This document shows positions 17,809-28,338 of a stretch of DNA of 64,000 nucleotides, in pieces (position 1 is the first letter of the stretch; each line of letters opens with the position of its first letter). The translations under genes and the position numbers were made by a program. Source of the DNA: Hyphomicrobiales bacterium. GTDB taxonomy: Bacteria; Pseudomonadota; Alphaproteobacteria; Rhizobiales; Phreatobacteraceae. Under the pieces are notes generated by a model. The model worked only from the letters and a program-made list of their open reading frames with translations. It was not told the DNA's origin and made no database searches. Location: contig JAFKKV010000023.1 in the NCBI GenBank assembly GCA_017304475.1, positions 1 to 64,000 of the forward strand, read 5' to 3'.

Positions 17809-19587
17809 TCACAGCTTGTAGGCCATGCGCAGGCCGCCCCAATGCTTGCCGAAGATGCGGATCGGCGCATCGACCTCCTTCATCATCACCACCGCGCCAT
17901 TGCCCATGTCGCGGGCATAGGACTGGATCAGGAAGGGTCGGACGCTGCGCGCCGCGGTAAGGCCGGCACGATCGTCGAAGATGCGCTTGTTGCGGGCGTT
18001 GACGGCATTCCAGGCCGGATCGTCCGGCCGCTGCGGCTGCGAGCAGACCCGGTTATGCACCGGCAGATAGGCGTTGCGATCGACCGCCGCGCAGAAGGTC
18101 ATGCGCTTGTCGAGGCCGAGCCAGCGCTCCTGGATCGCCGGCAGGATCGCCTCGAACGCCCGGAGATAGCGCGTGGTATATTGCGGCGGATTGGAGCCGG
18201 CGACCTCGACATAGGCATTGTCGAAGGCATCTTCGCGGGACAGTCGGCCGGCATCGATGGCGGCCTCGATCGCCGCTCCGATTTCGGCGGCCGCGTCGAC
18301 CGCCCGACCGATCCGTTCGGCCTCGGCCGCGCGCAGGTCCGCCAGCCTGCCGTCGAGCGCGGTCCTGGTCGCCTCATCCATCTTGACGAACTGGCCATGC
18401 AGGCCGAGCGACGATCGGGCGACGAGCCGCAGGCTGACCCTGCCGATGCCCGCCATCGCGCAATCATAATGGCCGCCGTCCTTGAGACGGCCGGGATCGG
18501 GCACGGCGAGCAGCATGCCGCCTTCGGAAATGTCGATGGTGCGTGCCTCGATCGAGACGCCCTGGCCGGACATCCTGACGCCGATATCGGCGGGCAGCCG
18601 ATCGGACCGGCGGCGATCGCCAATGTCGGACTGGCGCAGGAAAATGGTGAAGCGCGACGACAGCTTCTCGGTCAGCACCCGAGCGCGCTTGCCGGCCGCG
18701 TCGGCTGCCAGCGAGGTGTCTTCCGCCTCGCGCGCGGCCGTATCGATGGCGCCGGCCCCCGACGAGACCGTCTCGACGAAGCGGGCCGTCTCGCCGGCCG
18801 ACCGCGACAATTCGCCGATGGTCGCCACCTGCTCTTCCACGGCATGGGCGACGGAAGCGAAGACCGGGCGGATCGCCTCCACGGCGCCGGCGATCCTCTG
18901 GACGGCCGCGATCGACGACTGGCTGTCGGCCTGCAACTGGGCGATGCGCCGGGCGATCTCGTCGGTCGCTTTCTGGGTCTCGTGCGACAGCATCTTCACT
19001 TCGGTGGCGACGACCGCGAAGCCCTTGCCGAGTTCACCCGCGCGGGCCGCCTCGATGGTGGCGTTCAGCGCGAGAAGGTTGGTCTGGCGTGCGATCTTGG
19101 CGATCAGGCCGACCACCTGGTCGATCTCGGCGGAGGAGGCCCGCAGGCTGTCGACGCTGCCGGACGCACTGCCGGCCGCGGCGATCGCCTGGTCGGTCAA
19201 GAGCGTCGCCTGCCGCACCTGGCCACCGATCTCGCTGGCGCTGCTGGTGAACTTCTCGGTGGCCGAGGCGAGTTCCCGGGAATTTTCCGAGGCGCTGGCG
19301 GCCAGCGCGTTCAGCGCGCCCGAACGCTCGCGAATGGCGGCGAGCGCGCAGGCCGCGGCGGCGGTGCCGTCATGAACCTGGTCGGCCGAGGACGAGACGT
19401 CGCGGATGACGGCCATCAGATCGGACTCGACGAGATCGATGGTGTCGCGCACCTGGGCGATCTCGGCCTTGAGCCGCGCGATCTCCATTTCGGCCGCGCC
19501 CGGTCCGGGGGCAGGCGAAGGTCCGGCCTCATGCGCATGCGCGGCGTCGCTCTTGCGGCGCCCTTTGAGCAGCTGGCCGAAGCCCAT
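17809..19587 (-). CDS. Soluble methyl-accepting chemotaxis protein with PilZ domain
   Basis: 592-residue chemoreceptor with no membrane segment. Residues 30-330 are coiled-coil signalling domain; the hairpin tip is classic (IARQTNLLALNATIEAARAG, then GKGFAVVATEVKMLS). It is followed by a PilZ domain: the arginine motif DRRRSDR and, 30 residues on, DISEGG, which together bind cyclic di-GMP in active PilZ proteins. The C-terminal 180 residues include RAFEAILPAIQERWL and end IFGKHWGGLRMAYKL, a segment seen in other alphaproteobacterial receptors and possibly a sensory domain. Domain order signalling-PilZ-sensor is unusual. No che genes are nearby. Confidence 0.88.
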   Translation of the reverse strand: MGFGQLLKGRRKSDAAHAHEAGPSPAPGPGAAEMEIARLKAEIAQVRDTIDLVESDLMAVIRDVSSSADQVHDGTAAAACALAAIRERSGALNALAASASENSRELASATEKFTSSASEIGGQVRQATLLTDQAIAAAGSASGSVDSLRASSAEIDQVVGLIAKIARQTNLLALNATIEAARAGELGKGFAVVATEVKMLSHETQKATDEIARRIAQLQADSQSSIAAVQRIAGAVEAIRPVFASVAHAVEEQVATIGELSRSAGETARFVETVSSGAGAIDTAAREAEDTSLAADAAGKRARVLTEKLSSRFTIFLRQSDIGDRRRSDRLPADIGVRMSGQGVSIEARTIDISEGGMLLAVPDPGRLKDGGHYDCAMAGIGRVSLRLVARSSLGLHGQFVKMDEATRTALDGRLADLRAAEAERIGRAVDAAAEIGAAIEAAIDAGRLSREDAFDNAYVEVAGSNPPQYTTRYLRAFEAILPAIQERWLGLDKRMTFCAAVDRNAYLPVHNRVCSQPQRPDDPAWNAVNARNKRIFDDRAGLTAARSVRPFLIQSYARDMGNGAVVMMKEVDAPIRIFGKHWGGLRMAYKL

Positions 19588-19705
19588 GGCGGTCTCCCCC
19601 CGGGCCCTGGCGTCGAGACACCGCGCCCTTTGACCGGGAACCCTAGAAAGTCGCGGTAAATGGCTCCTTAATATTTCACCTTCCGCAAGGGAATTTGTTC
19701 AAAAT

Positions 19706-20395
19706 TCAACCCTGCCCGCGGGCATGCGCACCCAGCAGCCGGGCGACCGTCGCCGGCAGGTCGTCATAGTGGTCGAGAATGACGTCGGGCTCGAGCTCGG
19801 GCAGCGGAATGGCGGTATAGCCGCCGGAATAGGCGACCACGGGCACCCTCGCCGCCTGGGCGGTGCGGATATCGGTTTCGGAATCGCCGATCATCACCGC
19901 CGTCGCCGGATCGCCGCCGGCATCGCGGATGGTGAACAGCAGGTGGTCCGGATGGGGCTTGCGGACGGCATAGGTGTCGAAACCGGTAATGACGGCGAAA
20001 CGGCGGGAGAGGTCGAGCGCGTCGAGCAGTTTCACCGCGAGGCGGTGCAGCTTGTTGGTGCAGACGGCCAGTATCATGCCCTCGGCGGCGAAACGGTCGA
20101 GGGCCGCGACGATGCCGGGATAGGGGCGGCTCGCATCGGCGATGCGCTTTTCATAGGCCTCGACATAGCGGCCATAGACCCGCTCGATCTCGTCCTCGGT
20201 GCCGCCCCTGCCCTGCAGCTTCAGCGCCTTCACGATCATCGGCTTCATGCCATGGCCGATCAGGTTTTTCGCCTGGTCGAGATCGACAGGGTGGAGGCCT
20301 TCCGCCTCCAAAAGCCAGGACAAGGTGCCGATCAGGTCGGGATGGGTGTCGACGAGCGTGCCGTCGAGGTCGAAGACGATGGTGGGGGCGGTCAT
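19706..20395 (-). CDS. gph: Phosphoglycolate phosphatase (HAD family)
   Basis: 229-residue HAD phosphatase. Motif I FDLDGTLVDTHPDL is at the very N-terminus, motif II is in AVCTNK, and motif IV MIGDSETDIRTA is near residue 180; the helical cap between them matches Gph. I chose ATG at 20395; the frame could begin two codons earlier at GTG. It would salvage 2-phosphoglycolate arising from DNA repair or oxygenase activity. Other small-substrate HAD phosphatases are possible. Confidence 0.85.
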   Translation of the reverse strand: MTAPTIVFDLDGTLVDTHPDLIGTLSWLLEAEGLHPVDLDQAKNLIGHGMKPMIVKALKLQGRGGTEDEIERVYGRYVEAYEKRIADASRPYPGIVAALDRFAAEGMILAVCTNKLHRLAVKLLDALDLSRRFAVITGFDTYAVRKPHPDHLLFTIRDAGGDPATAVMIGDSETDIRTAQAARVPVVAYSGGYTAIPLPELEPDVILDHYDDLPATVARLLGAHARGQG

Positions 20396-20562
20396 GATCA
20401 CTCGGGCTGAGGAGCTGAAAGGGCCGCACCCTCATGCCGGATCGAGCCTTTCCTGTCACGCTCATCGCGCCTGCCCTGCGCGAGGCGGGATGCACCGCGG
20501 CGACACCGATGCTAGAGGACTTCCGCCCCTTCCCGCATTGCCCGAACTGGCCGGAGTTCCCC

Positions 20563-22038
20563 ATGAACGCGCCCCTCAAATCCTCCCCGCTGCCGCTGAA
20601 GGATCCCTCGCTCCTCAAGTCGCAGTGCTATGTCAACGGCGAATGGATCGGCACCGGCACCGATGCGGTGATCAATCCGGCGACCGGCCAGACCATCGGC
20701 CACGTGCCGCGCTTCGGCGCCAAGGAAGCGGCCGAGGCCGTCGAGCATGCCGACAAGGCGTTCAAGCTCTGGTCGAAGACGACCGCCAAGGAGCGCTCGA
20801 ACACCTTACGCAAATGGTTCGACCTGATCATCGCCAATACCGACGATCTCGGGCTGATCATGACCGCCGAGCAGGGCAAGCCGCTGTTCGAATCCAAGGG
20901 CGAGGTCGGCTATTCCGCATCCTTCGTCGAGTTCTATGCCGAGGAAGCCCGCCGCATCTATGGCGAGATGATCCCGACCCATCGCAACGACGCCCGCATC
21001 CTCGTTCACAAGCAGCCCATCGGCGTCTGCGCCGCCATCACGCCGTGGAACTTCCCCGCCGCGATGATCACCCGCAAATGCGCGCCGGCGATCGCGGTCG
21101 GCTGCGCCACGGTGATCAAGCCTGCGCCGGAGACGCCCCTAACCGCCCTGGCGCTCGCCGAGCTCGCCCATCGCGCCGGCATTCCGGCCGGCGTGTTCAA
21201 CGTCATCACCGGCGACGCCGCGCCGATCGGCAAGGTCTGGTGCGAGCATCCGACCGTCCGCTTCATCGGCTTCACCGGCTCGACCCCGGTCGGCAAGCTC
21301 CTGATGCAGCAGGCTGCGTCCACCGTGAAGCGGGTCGGCCTGGAACTCGGCGGCAATGCGCCCTTCATCGTGTTCGACGACGCCGATGTCGATGCCGCCG
21401 TCGAAGGCGCCATGCTGTCGAAATATCGCAACATGGGCCAGACCTGCGTCTGCGCCAACCGCATCTTCGTGCAGGACAAGGTGCATGACGAATTCGTCGC
21501 CAAGTTCACCGCCAAGGTCCGCGAGCTGAAGGTCGGCAACGGCCTCGATGCCGGCGTCACCCAGGGACCGCTGATCAAGGCGGCGGCCGTCGACAAGGTT
21601 GAAAGCCATGTCCAGGACGCGCTCGCCAAGGGCGCCAAGCTGGAGACCGGCGGCCATCGCCATGAGCTCGGCCACACCTTCTTCGAGCCGACGGTCCTGT
21701 CCGGCATGACCTCGGACATGATCGTCACCCGCGAGGAGACCTTCGGGCCGCTCGCCCCGGTCTACAAGTTCAAGACGGAGCAGGAGGCGGTCGACCTCGC
21801 CAATGCCAGCCAATACGGCCTGGCGAGCTATTTCTACGGCCGCGACATCGGCCGCATCTTCCGCGTCGCCGAGGCGCTGGAATATGGCATGGTCGGGATC
21901 AATACCGGCCTGATCGGCGTCGATGTCGCGCCCTTCGGCGGCGTCAAGGAATCGGGCCTCGGCCGCGAGGGCTCGCATCACGGCACCGAGGAGTTCCTCG
22001 AGATCAAATACATGCTGCTGGCCGGCCTCGACAAATAA
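20563..22038 (+). CDS. gabD: NAD(P)-dependent succinate-semialdehyde dehydrogenase
   Basis: 491-residue aldehyde dehydrogenase. The catalytic Cys is in NMGQTCVCANRI, the general-base Glu in GLELGGNAP, and the nucleotide motif is GFTGSTPVG. The C-terminal segments GLIGVDVAPFGGVKESGLGR and EIKYML are characteristic of GabD. The ATG at 20563 gives the usual length; a longer frame begins 43 codons upstream but reads like non-coding DNA. It oxidises succinate semialdehyde to succinate in GABA or related catabolism. A strong hairpin follows the stop. Confidence 0.93.
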   Translation: MNAPLKSSPLPLKDPSLLKSQCYVNGEWIGTGTDAVINPATGQTIGHVPRFGAKEAAEAVEHADKAFKLWSKTTAKERSNTLRKWFDLIIANTDDLGLIMTAEQGKPLFESKGEVGYSASFVEFYAEEARRIYGEMIPTHRNDARILVHKQPIGVCAAITPWNFPAAMITRKCAPAIAVGCATVIKPAPETPLTALALAELAHRAGIPAGVFNVITGDAAPIGKVWCEHPTVRFIGFTGSTPVGKLLMQQAASTVKRVGLELGGNAPFIVFDDADVDAAVEGAMLSKYRNMGQTCVCANRIFVQDKVHDEFVAKFTAKVRELKVGNGLDAGVTQGPLIKAAAVDKVESHVQDALAKGAKLETGGHRHELGHTFFEPTVLSGMTSDMIVTREETFGPLAPVYKFKTEQEAVDLANASQYGLASYFYGRDIGRIFRVAEALEYGMVGINTGLIGVDVAPFGGVKESGLGREGSHHGTEEFLEIKYMLLAGLDK

Positions 22039-22061
22039 GGCGCCCTGCCCAGCGCATACGG

Positions 22062-22087
22062 CATGGCGCCCGCTCGCGGGCGCCATG
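22062..22087 (+). terminator. Terminator hairpin after gabD
   Basis: Eleven-base perfect arms (CATGGCGCCCG at 22062-22072 and its complement at 22077-22087) with loop CTCG, 23 bp after the gabD stop. No T-run follows, so termination may be partial or factor-assisted. Confidence 0.65.
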
Positions 22088-22173
22088 AACCGCCGGACGT
22101 TTCAGCGGCAAAAGAGCCCTCGAGGCCGTGGATTATTGCCCGCGGCGCGCAATTCAGCGGCGACCCGATCGGC

Positions 22174-22190
22174 AGACACTCATAGTGTCT
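22174..22190. promoter_or_regulatory. Perfect inverted repeat upstream of ABC exporter
   Basis: Arms AGACACT (22174-22180) and AGTGTCT (22184-22190) around CAT, about 157 bp before the exporter start and just upstream of the AT-rich stretch. It could be an operator or a small hairpin; no regulator gene is adjacent. Confidence 0.35.
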
Positions 22191-22346
22191 TTCCAGCAGC
22201 CGCGAAGGTCAAGACGTTATTTTCGATCGACTACATTGGAATAAGTATAAAACTTCCCGCGTCAATAATGCGCGTTGTCTTTTCCTTTCCCAAGGCGGAT
22301 TGGTGCCCGCCCTGCGCCGATTTGATTCCGAACGCGACATTGCCCG

Positions 22347-24209
<1,863 letters not shown>

Positions 24210-24220
24210 GGCGGCGGTGC

Positions 24221-25756
24221 CTATGGCCGGAAGCTGGCTCCGAGGTTTGCCAAGGCCCGTGGGGTGGCGGATTTCAGGCCGCTCGCCCTGACGATGACGA
24301 GATCGAGTTCCGGCCGCCCCAGCCGGCCGACCGTTGCCTTCTCGGCTTCGCCCAGCACGTCGAACTGGCTCGCCAGCGCCGCCTGCTGGCGGGCATAGGT
24401 GCCGGCCAGCGCCACGATGATCACCTGACGGCCGGCAAAAGCGCGCTGGTCCTGGCGGAAGGCGAAGCCGCGCGGATCCGGTCCCAGCACGATCACCGGG
24501 GCGATATCGCCGATCGCCAGATCCACCTTGCCGCCTTCGTTCCAGGTCAGGCCGGCGACCACCGGGCCGTTCGGCTGGCCGACGCCGCGCGCCAGCAGCA
24601 GCGGGCGCAATTCGGTCCAGTTCAACGCGTCGAGCGTCGGATCGGCCTTGACCGGCACGCCGATGCGGGTGAGCGCGCCGGTGGCGCCGATGACGCCGAG
24701 CCCGATCGACAGGCCGACCGCAAGCCCCGCGCACCATTTGGCCCAGGTCTGGGGCGACGGTTTGGCGTCGGGGTTTTCGATCAGCCAGAGGCCGAGCAGC
24801 GGGAACACGAAGAACCAGCCGGGCATGGGCCAATGCGGCAAGGCCCAGCCCGACCAGAGCGACTGGATGGTGAAATAGCCGATGCTCGGCAATGCCAGGG
24901 CGATCAGGAACAGCCGGCGCGGATCCTTGATCCGGCCAAAGGCCGCGACGCCGGCATAGGCGAGCGGCACGGCGACCCAGGGCGCCAGCCAAACGAACTG
25001 GCCGACCACCATTTGCGCGAAAGCCGGGAAAGTCAGGCCCGTGCCGCCGCCCCGGCCCGCCTGGAATTTCAGCGAGGCCCAGTCATGGCCCATGTTCCAG
25101 AAGATGACCGGGCTGACCACAGCCGCGGCGATGAGTGCGCCGAGCCAGGGCGCCGGATGCAGCAGCATGCGCCGGTGAGGCGTCGCCAGCATGAAGATGG
25201 CGAGCCCGAAAATGACGAAGACGGCGGAATATTTGGACAGGCCGGCAAGCCCGAAACACAATCCGGCGATCGTCCAGGCCGTCCACATGGGCGGCACCTC
25301 GCCCTCCCGGGGAAAGAACAGGTGCGCCAGCGCCAGCATGCCGGCCGCGAGCGCGAACAGCAGCGTGCCGTCGGGCACCACCCAGGTGCCGGGCGCCGCC
25401 AGGAAAAAGACCGAGACATTCAGCGAGAAGGCCGCCCAGACCCCGGCCCAGCCGCCGAACAGCCGCTCGCCCAGGCGGAACATCAGCCAGGAGGTGACCG
25501 CGAACAGCGCAACGAAAGGCAGTCGGACCGCCCAGCTCGTGCCGAACAGCTTCATCGCGCCATGGGCGAGCCAGATGTGCAGCGGCGGGTGGTCGAAATA
25601 GGACAGGGCCAGGAACCGTGCCTGGCCGAGCGTATAGCTCTCGTCGACGCCGAAGCCGAGCAGGCTGGCGAACACCACCCGCAGGGCGGTGAAGGCCAGG
25701 ATGAGGATCAGCGCGGCGCGTGCCGGATCGGTCGAGATGCGGTCGAACGGTTTCAT
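24221..25756 (-). CDS. GT39-family (PMT/ArnT-like) membrane glycosyltransferase
   Basis: 511-residue polytopic membrane protein with about ten hydrophobic segments. The first external loop has the acidic motif GVDESYT and then SYFDHPPLHIWLAH, the pattern of GT39/ArnT-type enzymes that use polyprenyl-phosphate sugars. The C-terminal 150 residues (about 360-511) are soluble and periplasmic. It would transfer a sugar to a lipid or protein on the periplasmic face. No partner genes for lipid-A modification are visible, so the acceptor is unknown. Confidence 0.85.
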   Translation of the reverse strand: MKPFDRISTDPARAALILILAFTALRVVFASLLGFGVDESYTLGQARFLALSYFDHPPLHIWLAHGAMKLFGTSWAVRLPFVALFAVTSWLMFRLGERLFGGWAGVWAAFSLNVSVFFLAAPGTWVVPDGTLLFALAAGMLALAHLFFPREGEVPPMWTAWTIAGLCFGLAGLSKYSAVFVIFGLAIFMLATPHRRMLLHPAPWLGALIAAAVVSPVIFWNMGHDWASLKFQAGRGGGTGLTFPAFAQMVVGQFVWLAPWVAVPLAYAGVAAFGRIKDPRRLFLIALALPSIGYFTIQSLWSGWALPHWPMPGWFFVFPLLGLWLIENPDAKPSPQTWAKWCAGLAVGLSIGLGVIGATGALTRIGVPVKADPTLDALNWTELRPLLLARGVGQPNGPVVAGLTWNEGGKVDLAIGDIAPVIVLGPDPRGFAFRQDQRAFAGRQVIIVALAGTYARQQAALASQFDVLGEAEKATVGRLGRPELDLVIVRASGLKSATPRALANLGASFRP

Positions 25757-25843
25757 GTCGCGCCGATTAACCCGAATTTCCCGGGCGTGCTATCCGGCAG
25801 CCGGCATTTTCCGGCTTCCGGCCGCGCGACACCGCCCCACCGG

Positions 25844-26476
25844 TCACGCTCTGGCGCGATAGCTCGTCAGCGCATCCGCAATCGATTTGATGCCGAACAG
25901 CACGAAGGTGACCCCGACGATCCGCGTGACGATCAGGCCATGACCGAGAAAGAAACGACGGACCGGCGCAAGGCCGGCGACCGAGACCAGGATCAGGTCG
26001 GCCAGGATGAAGCCGAGGAAGGCGACCATCATGACCGATGGCGCCATGTCCCAGGTGAGCAAGCCGGCATAATGGCCGACCAGGACGGTGAACATGGCCA
26101 CCGAGACCGGATAGGCCTTGGGATTGGTGACCCCGAACAGAAGCCCCGCGGTGAGCGGATGCCTGAAGCCGATCACCGCCGTGCCCGAGGCCTCCCTGGC
26201 CATGATCGCCCTGGCGCCGAGGAAGATCAGATAGGCCCCGCAGAACAGTCCGAGCGCCTCGAACAGCATCGGCCCGACCTGGTTGACCCCGACAATGGCG
26301 GCCAGCGCCAGGGTGCCCCAGAGCACGTCGCCGACGAGGTGACCGGTGACGAACCAGGCGCCGGCACCGCGCCCCTCCTTGGCCGAGAGCGCAAACAGCG
26401 CAAGGAAGGCCGGCCCGGGCGTCAGCACATAGATCATGGCGGCCGCGATGGTGGCGAAAAACAGACCGAAGGTCAT
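25844..26476 (-). CDS. LysE/RhtB family amino-acid exporter
   Basis: 210-residue membrane protein with six hydrophobic segments and the family start ATIAAAMIYVLTPGPAFLAL, including the conserved TPGP. FGVTNPKAYPVSVAMF in the middle is the second signature. I chose ATG at 26476, since the ten-residue upstream extension MRVSPRADLA is uncharacteristic. Members export lysine, homoserine, threonine or related compounds. It is divergent from the CYTH gene. Confidence 0.88.
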   Translation of the reverse strand: MTFGLFFATIAAAMIYVLTPGPAFLALFALSAKEGRGAGAWFVTGHLVGDVLWGTLALAAIVGVNQVGPMLFEALGLFCGAYLIFLGARAIMAREASGTAVIGFRHPLTAGLLFGVTNPKAYPVSVAMFTVLVGHYAGLLTWDMAPSVMMVAFLGFILADLILVSVAGLAPVRRFFLGHGLIVTRIVGVTFVLFGIKSIADALTSYRARA

Positions 26477-26643
26477 GGCAAGATCCGCGCGAGGTGAGAC
26501 CCTCATCTGACCATTACCGGGGGCGCGGGCGCAATCCTATCGCGCCGGGAGGCTGCCCGGCCACCCCGGGTGGCTTGCCGGGTACCGGCACAGCGGGCAA
26601 GATGGAGGTCCAGCATCGTCGAAGCGTCCTGGACCGGTCCGTC

Positions 26644-27114
26644 ATGGCCATCGAGATCGAACGCAAGTTTCTGGTCACCGGCGAGGCTTGGCGTCATGCC
26701 GTCGCCGTCAGGCAGATCGAGCAAGGTTATCTGTTTTCCTCGACCATGGTCTCGGCGCGCATTCGCCTGGCCGACGGCGCCGCGACCCTGACGATCAAGG
26801 GGGAACGCGCCGACCTTGCCCGCGACGAGTTCGAATATGCCATTCCGGTCGGCGATGCCGAGGAATTGCTGCGGCTTTCGCCGCATCCGCCCATCATCAA
26901 GGCCCGCCACGAGGTGATGTTCGCCGGCAAGCTCTGGGAGGTCGACGAATTCGCCGGCCGGCTCGCCGGCCTGGTGATCGCCGAGATTGAACTCGATCGC
27001 GCCGACGAACCTTTCGAGCGGCCGCCCTGGCTCGGCCGCGAGGTGACCCACGACCGGCGCTACCGCAACTCCGCGCTGATCGCCTCGGGCATCCCGAGCG
27101 ACCAGGCGGCCTGA
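26644..27114 (+). CDS. CYTH domain protein
   Basis: 156-residue protein made of one CYTH domain. The N-terminal ExExK signature is intact (IEIERKFLV), followed by alternating charged strands such as SARIRLADGAATLTIKGE and FEYAIPV that line the triphosphate tunnel. Family members are inorganic triphosphatases or class IV adenylate cyclases; the short single-domain form is commonest as triphosphatase. Start ATG 26644, immediately after a divergent promoter region shared with lysE-like. Confidence 0.87.
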   Translation: MAIEIERKFLVTGEAWRHAVAVRQIEQGYLFSSTMVSARIRLADGAATLTIKGERADLARDEFEYAIPVGDAEELLRLSPHPPIIKARHEVMFAGKLWEVDEFAGRLAGLVIAEIELDRADEPFERPPWLGREVTHDRRYRNSALIASGIPSDQAA

Positions 27115-27139
27115 CCGGGGGCCAGGCGGCCTGACCGGG
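27102..27139 (+). repeat. 20-bp tandem duplication spanning the CYTH stop codon
   Basis: The string CCAGGCGGCCTGACCGGG occurs at 27102-27119 and again at 27122-27139, period 20. The first copy contains the last codons and stop of the CYTH gene. It looks like a recent slippage or small duplication. Confidence 0.7.
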
Positions 27140-27157
27140 CGGCCATCGCGACCGCCC
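27137..27157. terminator. Short hairpin between convergent CYTH and TctC genes
   Basis: Arms GGGCGG (27137-27142) and CCGCCC (27152-27157) with a nine-base loop, located between the convergent stops at 27114 and 27170. No T-run; modest support. Confidence 0.4.
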
Positions 27158-27169
27158 GAATGTGAGGCA

Positions 27170-28162
27170 TCAGTTCTGCAGCGTGATGCCCGCCTTGGTG
27201 ATGATCTCGTCGAACTTCGCCATCTCGGAGACCGATTTCGCCCGGAACTCGTCCGGCGTGGAGGGCGTGGAGGCCGCGCCCATTTCCTCGAAACGGCTGA
27301 TCACCGAGGCTTCCGCGAGCGACTCGCGCAACGCCTTGGTCAATTGCTCGCAAATCTCCCGCGGCGTGCCCTTGGGCGCCAGGAAGCCGTTCCACGAGGT
27401 GATGTCGAAACCCGGCAAGGTTTCGGCGAGCGGCGGGATCTCCGGGGCGATCTTGGCGCGTTCGGCCGATGTCACCGCGAGGCCCCGGATCGAGCCGGCC
27501 TTGTAGTGCGGATAAGGCGAGGTGAAATTGTCGAAGGAGAGCTTCACCTCGCCATTGATCAGGGCCTGCACGAGGGCTGCGGACGAGCGCATCGGCACAT
27601 GGATCAGCTTGGTGCCGGTCAACTGCATGAACAGCTCGGCCGAGAGATGGATCGACGTGCCGATGCCCGAAGACCCGAAATTATCCTTGCCCGGATTGGC
27701 TTTGAGATAGGCGATGAACTCGGGCAGCGTCTTGGCCGGGATCGACGGGTGGATGCACATGAAGTTCGGCTGCGCCGACGACAGGCTGAGAAACTCGAAA
27801 TCGTCCAGCGGCTTGAACGGCAGGCGCTCGCGATAGAGGATCGGATTGATCCCGTGGTTCGAGATCGTCGTCATGCCGATGGTGTAGCCGTCATTGGCCG
27901 AACGGGCGAGCGCGGCGACACCGACATTGCCGCCGGCACCCGCGCGGTTCTCGATGATGAAGCCCTGGCCGAGGCGCTGCTGCAGCCGCTCGCCGACGAT
28001 GCGGCCGATGACATCGGTCGAGCCGCCCGCGCCGAACGGCACGATGACGGTGACCGGACGATTGGGATAGGCCTGGGCAAAGCCCTCCTTCGCCACGAAA
28101 GGCGCGGCGACGGCCCCCGCGCCGAATGCGAGCGCGGTACGTCTGGTGATGCTGGTCGTCAT
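27170..28162 (-). CDS. Bug/TctC family tripartite tricarboxylate transporter receptor
   Basis: 330-residue periplasmic receptor. Its N-terminus is a twin-arginine-like signal (ITRRTALAFGAGAVAAPFVA, cleavage near residue 30). The mature start YPNRPVTVIVPFGAGGSTDV and FIIENRAGAGGNVGV are the Bug-family signatures; this loop pattern binds a carboxylate. I chose ATG at 28162 with GGGAGGAAAC just upstream; the open frame continues upstream but only across non-coding DNA and another gene. No TctA/TctB membrane genes are in the window, the usual orphan-receptor situation in this family. Confidence 0.9.
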   Translation of the reverse strand: MTTSITRRTALAFGAGAVAAPFVAKEGFAQAYPNRPVTVIVPFGAGGSTDVIGRIVGERLQQRLGQGFIIENRAGAGGNVGVAALARSANDGYTIGMTTISNHGINPILYRERLPFKPLDDFEFLSLSSAQPNFMCIHPSIPAKTLPEFIAYLKANPGKDNFGSSGIGTSIHLSAELFMQLTGTKLIHVPMRSSAALVQALINGEVKLSFDNFTSPYPHYKAGSIRGLAVTSAERAKIAPEIPPLAETLPGFDITSWNGFLAPKGTPREICEQLTKALRESLAEASVISRFEEMGAASTPSTPDEFRAKSVSEMAKFDEIITKAGITLQN

Positions 28163-28279
28163 GTTTCCTCCCTGGAAAACTCGCGGCCTTGAGCCGTCTT
28201 TGCCGAGGAAGGTAGCACGCGGCTTGCCCATTTCAATCGGGCACGGCCCGGTCTGTCGACGCGCGCTCGGCACAACGAA

Positions 28280-28305
28280 AAGGGCCCGCTGCGAGGCGGG
28301 CCCTT
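28280..28305 (-). terminator. Intrinsic terminator of the Pro-rich protein gene
   Basis: Ten-base perfect arms AAGGGCCCGC (28280-28289) and GCGGGCCCTT (28296-28305) with a six-base loop. On the minus strand it is followed by TTTT. It lies 34 bp beyond the stop of the gene ending at 28339 and upstream of the TctC gene. Confidence 0.8.
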
Positions 28306-28338
28306 CGAACATCCGGAAAGTGCTTCGGCCGGTGGCGC

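Larger units (their letters stand above)
22039..22346. other. Gene-free region after gabD
   Basis: 308 bp that hold a terminator-like hairpin (22062-22087), a small perfect inverted repeat (22174-22190) and a relatively AT-rich stretch (about 22210-22270) that probably carries the promoter of the ABC exporter gene at 22347. I see no coding sequence. Confidence 0.5.

Noticed and set aside
17308..19659. 783-residue plus-strand frame antisense to the chemoreceptor
   Set aside because: It is a mirror of the chemoreceptor coding sequence; composition is that of an antisense shadow.
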